A stretch of DNA of 64,000 bases, from positions 62,001 to 126,000 of the forward strand of contig JAHQIW010007168.1 in the NCBI GenBank assembly GCA_019055375.1, written 5' to 3'. A program made the translations under genes and the position numbers. This document shows, one piece after another, positions 24,041 to 34,627 of the stretch (position 1 is its first letter; the number at the start of each line of letters is the position of its first letter). This stretch comes from Parelaphostrongylus tenuis. Taxonomy: Eukaryota; Nematoda; Chromadorea; Rhabditida; Metastrongylidae. The notes under the pieces were generated by a model. That model did not search any database. It worked only from the letters and a program-made list of their open reading frames with translations, and was not told the DNA's origin.

Positions 24041-24043
24041 CAT

Positions 24044-24275
24044 CCTCCGCGGACCCTAACTGGGCGTGTCCGCTAGCGTGAAAAACGACTCCGCCTCCTC
24101 TGTCCCGATTAGCCGCTGACTATAGTACTGCTCTTCGTTGCAAGATCCAGTCTTAGTTTAGTTGTGGGTCCCTGCTACGAAACGCAGTACTGTAGTCGGC
24201 GACTAATCGGGCAGAGGAGGTGGAGTCGTGCCCACGCTAGCGGACACGCCCAAGGATCCACGGAAAGCAACCGGT
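24044..24275. mobile_element. F-family palindromic MITE
   Basis: Arms 24047-24131 and 24184-24263 pair along nearly their whole length (CGGACCCTAACTGGGCGTGT against the reverse complement of ACACGCCCAAGGATCCACGG). The loop is about 52 nt. A second, more diverged copy is at 35800-36044. Confidence 0.8.
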
Positions 24276-24654
24276 TAAAGGTGTACTCCTATGTATCATT
24301 AGACTTCTCAGCTGCAACGTCTAGCCAAAAACAGAAATTTTTCGAGACTCTTTAATGAATTGAAATTTTCTGTGAAATTACGACGGAAATCAGAAGCATC
24401 CCTAAGAATGTACAAATGAATCAGCTCACAATAAAGTTTTCAGTGCACTAAAATTGAGGCGTAGATATAGAGCTACATGCAAATTTCTTTTCAAAAACAA
24501 GAAAAAATTTGAATCTTTTTCAGATCTCTTCACAAAGTTTGATGTATCGATATCAGTATGAGTCAGATGTAGGCCATGGGGGTCATAACACATTAGTCTT
24601 CACGATTCACTTGAATTCTTAAGTGAACAACCAAAAATAACAACTTCCTCACAA

Positions 24655-24830
24655 ACTATCGGCGTTCCTCGCATGTCTCATCAGCACTACATGCCTTTCG
24701 GTTCACCCCTACAACTAATGGCAATGGCGCCGAAAATTCATCACTTCACGTCAAGTGAAAACATCACATGATGTTTCGGTCTAAACTGATTTCAGTCCAT
24801 GACTTACGGCTGGTAAAACGGCATTTATAA
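24655..24830 (+). mobile_element. D-family repeat fragment
   Basis: It contains ATCGGCGTTCCTCGC-x3-TCTCATCAGCAC, CCTACAACTAATGGCAATGG and GACTTACGGCTGGTAAAA, as in other D copies. Confidence 0.5.
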
Positions 24831-24942
24831 ACACTTTCCAACCGACTACTTTGAGAAAGTAAGGTCTCGAAAAAGACGATCAAAAGATAATGCTATCTCA
24901 CCGTCCTTTTTGAGTAAAGTTTGCTTGAGGCCAATAAATCTT

Positions 24943-25272
24943 ATGCTGAAACGTTGGCTGAGATTACAGTGTTCGCTTTCTTCAGAGAATTTAACTACTA
25001 TAAACACCGGCAACCTTTCCCATAAAAGCAGTCATCTGGCTCTGGAAGGCATAGCCGCCGAAACGTTAGCCGCCGTTCTTGAGGAAGATATACCAACCTT
25101 GCGCAAGCATCTTCCATTACGAATTTTACTGCGAGTCGTCGATCTTTTGATTTACTACGAACAAAATTCAACTACTGACAGGCGGCCACTATTAAAGAAT
25201 TGTTTCTTGCCTCCAATGGGTGAATCGATTATAAGCCATACAAGATTACTGAAAGAATGCAAATGTGGCTGA
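24943..25272 (+). CDS. uncharacterised 109-aa ORF converging on TIM50
   Basis: The frame opens with ATG at 24943 and ends with TGA at 25270-25272, 126 bp from the oppositely oriented TIM50 stop. The composition looks coding. The central stretch LALEGIAAETLAAVLEE then DIPTLRKHLPLRILLRVVDLL is leucine-rich and amphipathic, like the helical cap that precedes leucine-rich repeats in F-box/VHL-box adaptors; this comparison is only an inference. TTTCTTCAG at 24978-24986 could alternatively be a splice acceptor, making this the last exon of a larger plus-strand gene whose upstream exons I could not find. A D-family repeat lies just upstream. Confidence 0.4.
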   Translation: MLKRWLRLQCSLSSENLTTINTGNLSHKSSHLALEGIAAETLAAVLEEDIPTLRKHLPLRILLRVVDLLIYYEQNSTTDRRPLLKNCFLPPMGESIISHTRLLKECKCG

Positions 25273-25398
25273 CGAGAAACGCAAATGTGAATTATCTCAT
25301 CAGAAAGACTAGTCTTGCGATATTGTTATACAACTGCGGAGTTGATTAGAATACAATGAAACAAAAACTGAAAAGGAACAAACCAAGACTTGACAAGA

Positions 25399-28300
25399 TT
25401 ACGTCGGAGCATGCCGTCTGTAGCCGAACAGACGGCCCGAATATTTCTTCAGCAGTGAGCGACCTCCTTCTTCCATTTGCTGTTTTTTCTGTTGTTCCTG
25501 TAAGGAATAAGTATACATAATTTACTACACAATTGAAAATGAGGACAAACTTGTTCCGCTAGATAGATGGCTCTTCTTCGAAATTCTTTCGCCGGATCTG
25601 GAAACTGTGAATAATACTGCAACGTTGGGCGAACATCTTCCACATCGGATAAGTGAATAGCTAAATTGATTTGCATAAAAAGGTATACTAATGCGAAATA
25701 ACACTTGTATCCTCAAGAACATATGCCAACATCGAGAAAATCACGCTTTAATGCGACATTGAATAAAGTCGATTAAAAACACAATTAACTACCACTTACT
25801 TTTCAGTAATTCGGCGAGATCAACAAGTGAGGTGTCATCCATATTTCCTTTCCATTCCGGGACAAGCAACATATTTTCAGGGTTCAATTGAGCCGCTTTT
25901 GCATCAACATCGATGAAAATTACTTTCGACAGATCACGATTTAGTTTCGATAAATCCTGAAATGTTAAATATTCGTTGTCAGGACAGATTTGTAGTATTG
26001 AAAATTAAGCAGATAATAAAGGATAAAGCTCTCGGCATTGATTGATCTCTGAAAGATGCGCCATCTAATCGTCTTCATCTAGCACCGTGATACGATTCAA
26101 ATGCATACCTACCCTTAACAATGACTTGCTGTGATGTGACGATCTATGGATTCAGTGCTGCTATCTCAAAATCAAATTTGATACCAATTCACCAATCTTG
26201 GAGGGTTGGAAGGTTTAGTGAGCTTTGAGTGCAAGATCAAACCATCAACCACACGTGTGTTCCAAGGTACTTCTAAATATTGCGCCTCACGCGCTCCCAA
26301 CAATGCTTGTGGACTGAATGCTGGTGAAGCGTTCAAACTGGTGAAGAACGTAATGTAACAAGAATGAAATCAACTCTTGTGTTGGAAAAACGAGTTAGAC
26401 GAAACTACGAGTACGAAGTACAACGGTGGTTCAACCCCTCAACGAGGCCAAACAAGCTAAGAAGAAGGACGTTTACACCCAGAAGACCGAGTTAAGAGTA
26501 AACCATACCAGTAATGACCATCGTCTTTGTAGCTACCAGCCACGAGGTAGTAATCTCTCTCTGAACTAGGGACAGCGAGTGCTATAACGCGATGACGACC
26601 TGGGGAAACTCCAGTTAGGCTTACCTCGGGACTTCAAGGAACAAAACACCTGAACCAGTGCAATTTTTCGGGACTGAATCCCGCACTATCAGTGAAGACA
26701 GATCGTCAAAGAATTCAAATAAGCACGAGTGAGACAAGCAGAAAATTAGAAACTTAAATACGAAATTTGACCGCAGCCTGTATGAATGCGGATTGCATTA
26801 GAAATATTTTTCTCTACGTTTCAATAATCCTAATAATCATTATTTGAGCCACGCATGTCAGTGGTCTGTCAATGAGGGCTGACTTATAGAGCCCGATACA
26901 CGTGTTTCGTCGTCGCTAACTTTTAGTATGGGGACTGGAGCTCCCACAGAGATTAGCAAAAGACGAGAAAGGGTAACTGCCCGACTGAGGAGATCGCAAG
27001 ATCGAAACACATGTATCGGGCTCTATAAGTCAGCCCTCATTGACAGACCACTGACATGCGTGGCTTAAATAATGATTATCAGGCATATTGAAATTTGAGC
27101 AGTGGTCTTAAGAAAACACTTGAAACGAAAGTTTCAATAATCGTTCTCATGAACTTTACGATTTTGGACACGAGATGACATAACTGCGAAAGACAGCCCT
27201 CTAGTAGTGCCATAAATGTCTTCCGATTTCAGTAAACACGTAAACAAAGTCCGTTCACAACGATCTAAAGCTTCAAATTCACCTTGACATGCTGTCCATG
27301 CATATACTTTGTGCAATCTCTATATAGTCTATACATAATACGTTGCTTTGGATCAAATGAGTCGACGACAGGATGGGCAGTCATCATCGATTCGCTTGTA
27401 TAAATAACAACCTAAATATGAGATATGAACTCAAGAACCATGCTTCACAGAAACAGAATTCGAAATGCGAAGCACATACCTCAAAATTCGGATAGCCAAC
27501 AACATCGAGGAAGTAATCAAGCGCTGGACGTTTGGCAAATCTTAAGAAAATAACGTAGGTTGTAAGAAAAAAGAGGATGGAAAACGCATCTAAGTAATTA
27601 TACATAACCAGATCCAAGTGAAAACATCAGAACTAAAGTCACGAACCGATAACCCGTTTTGTAGGTCCAGTCAGGATGAACTAAAACGTTCTTCATCTCA
27701 ATCACCACGGTGTACTTCGGCTGAATATAGGGGTGAGGAAGAGGATCCGGAAGGAGCTTTTCACGAGCAGGTTCGACGACAAACTACAATACCACTGATA
27801 ACTGGACAAGTATGAGAGAGACGAGAAAAGCCAATCTGACAGAAAAAAGGGGTCCAAGCAAACAAACTTGATGAGATACCAAAAATAGTACTCACATCTC
27901 TCCAAACCTTGAAGCTATTGGCGATACGATAAAATGGTGCGAGATAGGACCCAGTCCATTCGTCCGGAACTACGTTTCCAAGTGCATCACGCTTGGCTCG
28001 ACCTGGAATAGCCAGACGTGATAAAATGCAACATAGAACACTGCGATCTGAGGATAATTCCTTATTTTTTGATTCCTAGCCGTGTAATCTGTCCTGATTA
28101 CACATTTGAAAGTTTTGACTAGTATGCAAAACGCCCGACCGCAGCCGAGATTTGAACCTGTGTTTGCCCATTCCGGGAGTGCGCGATACTACCACCCCAC
28201 CGATGCCACTACGCCCAATTGACATACTGCTTTTTTTTAGCAAGAAACACATGAAAAGGTGGTTCGCCATTTACTAGCGTGTCTCAGGTAATCAATATAA

Positions 28301-31300
28301 CCAAATGGAAACCCATCTAAGGGCAAATTTTTGAAATGAACATGACTGAGCCAGCTAATTGTTGATGATTTCAAACAGGAAATTGAAACAAAGAGCCTTG
28401 CGCAAAAAACACCACTCTCTTACAGGCTGAGTCCATCAAGCGAACATGCAGAAATGGAAGTTGAACCATACTAATATATATATATATATATATACATATA
28501 TATATGCATATATATATATACCATATACACTTCAACAGTTCAATGATTGACGTGATTGTAGATGATCCAGGTGACATAACGATTTTTTCTTTATCAAAAA
28601 AAAAGCAACCTTCACTAGAAACAGAGGTACTTTCGGTTGTTCCAGCTCAGAAACTAATCGTTTAAGAAGGGACGAATGAAAAACTGATCTCATTCGCTGA
28701 AGAGAAACTTTTTATAGCAGTCTTACTAACTATTCGAAAGTAGGAGACTTCAGGCTACAGCAGCCCGTCGTCGGCTTTTGAAAAAGGGATTTTTTTCACT
28801 TCGCTACAGAAGGAGATTTTTTGCTTGCAGACGCGCATGTATCTCGCCGAACAAAGCTGTCTTTGGAATATTAATAATCATTCGATAGCGTAATCGTTTC
28901 TGATTCCAACGCTGTGCTTGTATCCCAAAAAGACCGTTTCTATTCGCAAGTGTGAGCGGGGCGTCTTCGCCCTTAGTCCGAAGAAAGAGCTCTGTACGGC
29001 GAGGAGAGAAATATGCAAGCCTACAACGCAAGAAATCTCCTATAGCACGTCAGAAAAAGGCTTTTTCGAAAACCGGTCAAGGGTCGCTGTAGCCTGGAGT
29101 TTCAGCTTGAGAATAGTTTTCAACACCTCTATGAAAAATTCCTCTGCGGTTAATGAGATCGGTTTTTCATTTGTCCCCTCATGACCACAAAGCACTGCAG
29201 TCCATTTCTCAACAGCTAAAGGCAAAAATTCATTTAGCTTTTCCCTCAGACTTCCAGTGAATATTCGACAACGTAAATCTTAACAATTTTAATAGTATAC
29301 CTAGCTTCCGAAATGGCCTTACTTCGCTGCAGCAGCCAGAAAAAAGTTGACCTTCACAGTCGGCGTGCAATATCGCGTGTATTTTTGTTACTTACTTGAA
29401 CTTATTTCATCGTCATAGAGAATTCTTGAGTTTGCCGTAATAGAACTGTGGAAAAAACGCTGGTCTATCGTTCTATAGGCTTAGCCAAATAAACCCATAC
29501 TAAGTCAAACTCCAAGTAGCCTAAGCTTACGAGTGCGAGACGCAATCTTCATGTCGCTCTTCCAAAGCTCTGTGATAACCTTTTCAAAAAGTAAACTCAA
29601 GTTCGAAGATAATTGAGTTTATGCTAAGAAAATTGGCTAGCGAAAGTCTGTCAAAAGATCATCCACAAACTGTAGCGACCTCGGTGCCATTTCTTGAAAA
29701 GATCCCATTCACACAGCGGTTTCACACACCCTAGCCAAGCAAAAACTTGCTCACGGAATGTCAAACTCAATTCTATCTTCACTGTTATAGCGCACTTAAA
29801 AGATCTCTTGAGAAACCAAGTGCAGTAAAAAATAAGCCGTAATTTACACTATCGAATGACTACTAAAAGTCCGAAAAGAAATTGGAAAAGGTCTTGTATT
29901 CAAAGAACTGAGAAGTGGGTTGGCAATGACCGGAATGTAGCGAAAGGAAATACTCAACTCCGATTGAAAAACTGGAAAAAAGTACTTATTTGTAAACTTG
30001 AAAGAGAAAAACAAGTACTAACCATAGTAGAGACAGAAGGCCACAAAACCAATAACACTACTACCGAAAACGATCGCTCCTACCAATGCGAGTATTTCGT
30101 TCCAAAACGTTTGCGACGCTCTCTCTTTTTCCGCTTCATCATCGAACGACTATAATGGGTATAGAATGTAGGAGTACGACTAAGTAAGCCCAAAAAAAAG
30201 GAACAAAACGACAGGCACCACTGAATATAAGAAGAATTTTTCGAAGAATCAAAATACGAAGAACGATTCATTTCGGTTACCCGGTAGGGAATGAAGAAAT
30301 GACCCATCTCGTTAGACAAAAACTTTTCAAAACAGTCCTTGTAATCAATCGAAAGCTCAGATCCTCCGACTATTGCGCTACGTGCTCCTTTTCTAGAAAA
30401 ACCATTCAAAGTGCTGTAGCATTCAAAGAGATTTGTGTTCTACACGCGCAATGCGCTTTCATTACTATTTCGCTTAGATTTCGCTAGACAAAACTCTTTC
30501 CTCATGCCAGAGACTGTTCGATAGCTCATCACCTGTATCACCTGTCGTCCCGTTGATCGTCGAGTGACTCTAGCGGGTACCAGCAACTCTTCCATTTTTC
30601 CCTATCGCGTGCAAGAGTAGCCCAGTGGGTCCTCCTCGCTCTAGGGATTCGCTGTGCATCATATCTTTCTTCCATCGCTTTCGTGAAGAAATCGGACCAG
30701 CAGGTCAGTGGTCTTCCTTTAGAGCGCTTGACGTCCCGAGGAATCCAGTCGGTAACGGCTCTCGTCCATCGGTTGTCGTTAAAGCGTCGATAGCTCATAT
30801 CTCAAAAAATTCAAAAGGTGTGTGCTTTTCAGAAAGGCATTTTTACAGCGCTACAGCAGGAGGAAAATTTTTTGTTTCACAAACGCATATCCCTCACAGG
30901 ACAAAAATCTTTACTCAATTTATAGGTAACCATTCGATAGCGTAAATTCCGACGATTCCAAAAATGTGAACTTTTTTTCGAAAAGAACGTTTCACTTCAG
31001 TGTAGCGAAAAAAATAAGATGAGTTTCACATACTAAGCACACCTGTTATCGGCTAACGTGCGCGCTGCGTGGATCGATATCGATCGCGCTGGTGTGACTC
31101 ATATGTGGAATGCAATTTCTACTACTTGTTTTGGGCCTTTTTCTCTATTTGGAAAAAAAACTCCTGATAAAACGTCTGACTGTGAAACTACAAGATTTCC
31201 ACCACACTTTCATACGCTTTCCGTGCTTCCATCGAATTATACGCGTGATAAGAATGAAAGCGCGCGGCGAGTTTGATATGTAATTTTTTTTTTGAATGCC

Positions 31301-34300
31301 ACGGCGCTACAAAAGGTTTTTTCAGAAAACGAGCATGTGGTGCAGTAATCCCACATTTAAGCTTTCGAATGATTACTAACACTACTATGAAAAGCTTCTC
31401 TCAGCGAAAGCGGCCGATTCTTCATTTCCTGCCGGATAACCGAAATGACCCTGTAAAAAAAATTAGAAAGAACCTCATTGATAGCTTTCGCAGTCCCGCC
31501 AGATTCGGAGCGTTCTTCTACCTTTCCAAGATGATCTTTCAAGAGGCTCAGTTCTTCAATAGCTGACAATTTCTTCTCCAATTGCAGGGTAGGTCTCTGG
31601 TTCTGAGTAGCAAAGCTGGTGAAAAATGACATAAACATATAAACAGATAATTGTTGTTGATATTTCATAAGTAAAAAGCAACTAATTGTCGCAATCACGC
31701 TCGTAAAGAAACAAATTATTTTGGAAAGTCAGAAAATCTGTGGTCGATGATTGTTTGTTCAACCTTTTTTAGAAATGATATGATTCTATAACTATGCAAC
31801 GAGAAATGCATATGCAGCACTTAGTACCTCGGGTTGACGTTGAACCCGCATTTCACCCTTATAGTCATAAGGTAGATGCTGAATAGTAGATACACCTTGC
31901 ATGTTTTTGGAACAATACTAATCCTTTCGGGACCATGGACGTTAGAGATGTAGAGGAAGTGGAGCAGACCGTCCAGCGTTGCAAATTAGAGATGCACAGG
32001 CTATGGATCTACGGCGCCATAAGGGTTAAGAAACTAAGGACAAGGAATGAATGCAAGAAGTGTAAACCTCTCACTAAAATCTAACAAAGCAGTTCAACGG
32101 CAGCAAAAAAAAATCTGCTTGGAAAAACACCATGAGATGATTTATGAAAGGAATGCATATCGCCTTAATTTTCATGGAATATCTGAACAATTTTGGAATA
32201 AATAAAACGAATGAGGAGCTATTTCTTTATCCAAAAAATAAAGAAAATTCAATGAGTTTGAAAGCCATTTCACGTCAAAGTTTCCGTTTTAGCCTTCATG
32301 GGACCGTGGACACACGGCCTCATCTTCTCTAACCCTCAACATGTTGCATCTAACAATGAAGCTCAGCATGCTGCGTTCAACCATGGTAGACGTCGCTGGT
32401 AGACGTCGCTGGTAGACGTCGCTGTTAGACGCCGCACGTCGAAGGTTTGAGACGCACAGGCCAAGGGTCCACAGACCCGTAAGGGTAAAATAACTGCCAG
32501 TACCACTACTAAATAGTGCTCAGTTTCAATAAACTGCACTCAAATTCGCGAAACCCAACAAATCTTCTCGAGTTCTCAAGACGGTCGGAGGTGCATTAGT
32601 AGACCACTCGAACTTTTCGCGATTGGTCTCCACTTCTACACTTCAATGCGAATTCATAAAAAAACGGTGAATATGCTGGAAGTTGTGTGCTCAATGAGGT
32701 TGAAGTTTTGGCTTGGCGATTTCTGTTTGAGTAGTGGATGTATTTGGCTGACTAAGTTGTGGGTAACTTGATTTTTTCAAGTTCTTCAGAGGGTCAAACC
32801 GCAGAAACATCAGCTGTTCGACAAATCATATTATAACATTGTTATTTGCCTTACAAAGAATAATTTGTGAAATATCCTTCCAAATATTAGCCAATAAGAA
32901 TTTAATCACCTCTTTCGCATCTTTATCCACTCGATCCTCGGAAGAACTTCGAGTGACAGTCGTAGATTTTATTTGTGCTGTTTGTTCGCTTTCAGCAGAG
33001 GCTTCTAGTGGTAGAGAGAAACATATGGCACCGTTCAAACCGGCTGCTTTCTTTGATGCCTAAAAACCTTCAGAAATTTCATAGCTAGTTCAAGTTAACC
33101 CACTAGGTTTGTACAATACCCTCAACTCTAACAGGTTGCCAACCTCTTCGACTAAGTATACTGCGACAAGATCTTATCTAAAAGCTCTCCAGTCTGTAGG
33201 GAATGCGCCATATAGTAAACTTCATCAAGCATCGCTTGAAGTGGTTCAGATGCATGCCTGGCGTTTACAATGACTCGTGATGGTCTAACAATGTAACAAA
33301 TCAGTGCTGGTATCCTCTCGGACAAGTTTGGCACCAGTTCGCCAATGGGGCGGACGAAAGGCTTAGTAAGCCTTGAGCGCGGGAACGAACCATCGACCAC
33401 GTGTGTGTCGCAGAGCACCTCTGGAGACTGCTCATCACGAGTCCAGAACAACAGATTGATTAGAAGAGACAGGACAAAATTAGAGCCTTCTGCGTTGCTC
33501 AATCCCTAAGGGATGCACCATGCATCCGACTTCATCAGGCATCGTTTGAGGTGACTGCATACATATCTAGCCTTTACAATGATTTGCGGTGGCCTACTGA
33601 TGTATCAAATCTGTGCTGGTATCTCTCACACAAGTCTGGTACCAATCACAAGTATACAAGGTGCCAATTCTGTTTCCTTAGATGGTTTACATAATCACGC
33701 TTCATCATTTTATTTGACCCATTTTCATTCTACTGTGAGGGTACCACTACTTTAACGCTTTCGTCTCCTGTCTTTTCTGAGGAGTCCATCATCTTCACGA
33801 TCGCCGTAGAATACTGGCGGAGCACATCTTGCAATCTCGAGAACACAGCAAGGCTGGGGCGTTCGTTATTGATTGCCGCGGAGTGCGGCAGGGTGTCGGG
33901 GAAGCCCCACGTCGAGCCGCACCGAGCATCCCTAGTCACTGAGTCAGGGGCTCACCTTACATCGATCATAGAAAAAATCAAAAGAACAAAAGAAACCCAA
34001 TGATGTAGAGTGGTGCGCAAAAACGTTTGCGTCAGCCGGGATTTGAACCCAGATCTTACTCTTTCCGCCAGATACCACACCGTAGACGGTTGGCTGTTGA
34101 CAGATAACGCGTTGTAGCATAGAAAGAGTGTCGTGCGAAACGAGCGTCGGTGGTGCAACGGTTAAGCAGTGCTCCTGGGAAGAGTAAGATCTCGGGTTCG
34201 AACCCCGGCTGACGCAAACGTTTTTGCACACCGCTCTACATCATTGGGTTTATTGAAACATCATAACACCACAATATGCGGTCAAATAAAATGATTTCGG

Positions 34301-34467
34301 ATCAGAACAAAAACACTCGAGCAAGTTCTTTCCAAAGCTAAGATGATAGAGATAAGTGTAACGTGACCTACCAAACGGGCCGGGTCAGCGAAGGGACTGG
34401 CTACTTGGCTCGCAGTGAGAAGCGATTTGAAGACTTTCTCGTTACAATATGATCTTCGTAATACCAT
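25399..34467 (-). CDS. TIMM50: TIM50, mitochondrial inner-membrane presequence translocase subunit
   Basis: TIM50 receives presequence proteins at the inner-membrane TIM23 complex. Exons on the minus strand: 34467-34372, 33059-32910, 31602-31474, 30149-30023, 28002-27896, 27783-27647, 27540-27480, 27411-27283, 25956-25800, 25660-25551, 25497-25399. All junction phases agree and give 433 aa, close to the family length. Residues 1-32 (MVLRRSYC...) look like a basic mitochondrial presequence. Residues ~144-168 ([20 protein letters not shown]) are the single membrane span. The intermembrane-space FCP1-like domain follows: [77 protein letters not shown]. Where active phosphatases have DxDxT it reads VIEMKNV, so it is a non-catalytic relative, as usual for TIM50. 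It is the orthologue of C. elegans scpl-4. Exons 1-3 are less certain than 4-11; several donors are non-consensus (GTGATT, GTTCTT, GTTCGT). Confidence 0.93.
26018..26285 (-). mobile_element. SINE-C copy in TIM50 intron 8
   Basis: On the plus strand: GGATAAAGCTCTCGGCATTG...GATGCGCC...CAAGATCAAACCATC (reversed B box) then GGTACTTCT (reversed A box region). It matches 37736-38035. Confidence 0.7.
26286..26830. other. TIM50 intron 8 sequence without a clear feature
   Basis: Nothing beyond intron; the neighbouring SINE-C and E elements flank it. Confidence 0.4.
26831..27135. mobile_element. E-family palindromic MITE in TIM50 intron 8
   Basis: Arms 26831-26909 and 27003-27080 are near-perfect inverted repeats (GCCACGCATGTCAGTGGTCT ... 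GAGCCCGATACACGTGTTTC). The right outer end retains the family terminal repeat (AGTGGTCTTAAGAAAACACT, GAAACGAAAG). The left outer end has lost about 40 bp of it between two TTTCAA words. Confidence 0.85.
28105..28215 (-). mobile_element. tRNA-headed SINE fragment in TIM50 intron 4
   Basis: The minus strand holds GGCATCGGTGGGGTGGTAGT (A-box region) and GGTTCAAATCTCGGCTGCGG (B box and 3' acceptor side), then TTTTGCATACTAGTC. This is the SINE-A type arrangement. Confidence 0.5.
28216..28640. repeat. intron sequence with (AT)n microsatellite at 28474-28521
   Basis: Alternating TA run with CAT and GCAT interruptions; nothing else seen. Confidence 0.7.
28640..29260 (+). mobile_element. J-family element in TIM50 intron 4
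   Basis: It shares ATTCGCTGAAGAGAAACTTT, TTACTAACTATTCGAAAG, GCTACAGAAGGAGATTTTTTGC and CATTCGATAGCGTAATCG with the J elements at 30269-31447 and 47063-47832. Confidence 0.55.
29261..30022. other. TIM50 intron 4, possible further J remnant
   Basis: 29790-29880 resembles 13750-13830 (GCGCACTTAAAAG, TATCGAATGACTACTAAAAG). No gene signal. Confidence 0.3.
30269..31447. mobile_element. J-family TIR element filling TIM50 intron 3
   Basis: The left end CATTTCGGTTACCCGGTAGG is matched by the right end, whose reverse complement is CATTTCGGTTATCCGGCAGG; 27 of 30 terminal bases agree. There is no transposase frame. Without the RTE inside it, it is about 0.92 kb. It occupies nearly all of the 1324-nt intron (30150-31473), ending 26 bp from the exon 3 donor. 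Confidence 0.8.
30530..30786 (-). mobile_element. RTE LINE copy 3, 257 bp, with target-site duplication
   Basis: The last ~85 codons of the RTE ORF ([19 protein letters not shown] ... LDDQRDDR stop) are followed by the GGTGATACAGGTGA 3' end. TCGATAGCTCAT is repeated exactly at 30518-30529 and 30787-30798, directly abutting the element: a 12-bp target-site duplication. The insertion lies inside the J element. Confidence 0.95.
31613..31916. other. TIM50 intron 2, no feature
   Basis: Nothing supported. Confidence 0.4.
31917..32033. mobile_element. K-family short MITE (piggyBac-like ends)
   Basis: The left end is TCCTTTCGGGACCATGGACG. The right end, ATGGATCTACGGCGCCATAA then GGGTTAAG, is its imperfect inverted repeat. 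CCCTT termini next to TTAA fit piggyBac-type elements, but no transposase is present. Confidence 0.45.
32299..32488. mobile_element. second K-family MITE
   Basis: Left ATGGGACCGTGGACACACGG; right GGTCCACAGACCCGTAAGGG. Its internal ACGCACAGGCC phrase matches the first copy, and it contains the 13-bp minisatellite below. Confidence 0.45.
32385..32436 (+). repeat. 13-bp minisatellite, about 4 units
   Basis: GGTAGACGTCGCT occurs three times in a row at 32385-32423, followed by one degenerate unit (GTTAGACGCCGC). Confidence 0.9.
33195..33425 (-). mobile_element. SINE-C copy in TIM50 intron 1
   Basis: GGGAATGCGCC...AATGACTCGTGATGG...CTCGGACAAG...GAACGAACCATCGACCACG (reversed B box) then GCAGAGCACCTCTGG. 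Confidence 0.7.
33482..33665 (-). mobile_element. SINE-C copy lacking its head, tandem to the previous one
   Basis: TTGCTCAATCCCTAAGGGAT, GTTTGAGGTGACTGCATA and GGCCTACTGATGTATCAAAT match SINE-C. The tRNA-like end is replaced after CTGGTACCAATCACA. Confidence 0.65.
33715..33955 (-). mobile_element. SINE-B copy in TIM50 intron 1
   Basis: Minus strand: head CTAGGGATGCTCGGTGCGGC, body GCGATCAATAACGAACGCCC, GATTGCAAGATGTGCTCC and tail toward 33715. It matches the 39728 copy in order of blocks. Confidence 0.5.
33993..34282. mobile_element. head-to-head pair of SINE-A copies, one with a full tRNA-like cloverleaf
   Basis: The minus copy (33993-34100) and plus copy (34144-34282) are inverted about a 40-bp centre. 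34144-34215 folds as a 72-nt tRNA-like cloverleaf: acceptor GCGTCGG/CTGACGC (7 bp, one G-T), a short D arm, an anticodon stem TGCTC/GAGTA with loop CTGGGAA (anticodon GGG), and T arm TCGGG-TTCGAAC-CCCGG. The family body ACGTTTTTGCACACC, CTCTACATCATTGGG and a terminal hairpin at 34268-34282 follow, so it is read as a SINE head rather than a tRNA-Pro gene. Confidence 0.75.
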
Positions 34468-34487
34468 AGAATATAGTCGTGCATTAA

Positions 34488-34491
34488 ACTG
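34488..34491 (-). promoter_or_regulatory. candidate trans-splice acceptor of TIM50
   Basis: The minus strand reads TTCATCAACAG ending at 34489, 21 nt before the MVLRRS start codon. This is the short leader usual for spliced-leader-capped nematode mRNAs. An out-of-frame ATG lies within the leader. Confidence 0.4.
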
Positions 34492-34627
34492 TTGATGAAC
34501 ACAGTCGAACACCAGTCGTAATGCCACCATAACAGATAAATACGACAAAAAAAAACTGAAAACAAATATTTCGCGATACGATACTGTTGATTGATGACTA
34601 AACACAGCTTCGGAATTATAGTATTTC

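Noticed and set aside
32857..32909. Extending TIM50 exon 2 to the better donor GTAAGG near 32857
   Set aside because: That would end the exon in phase 1, which matches no phase of the exon 3 start; the GTGATT donor at 32909 keeps phase 0.
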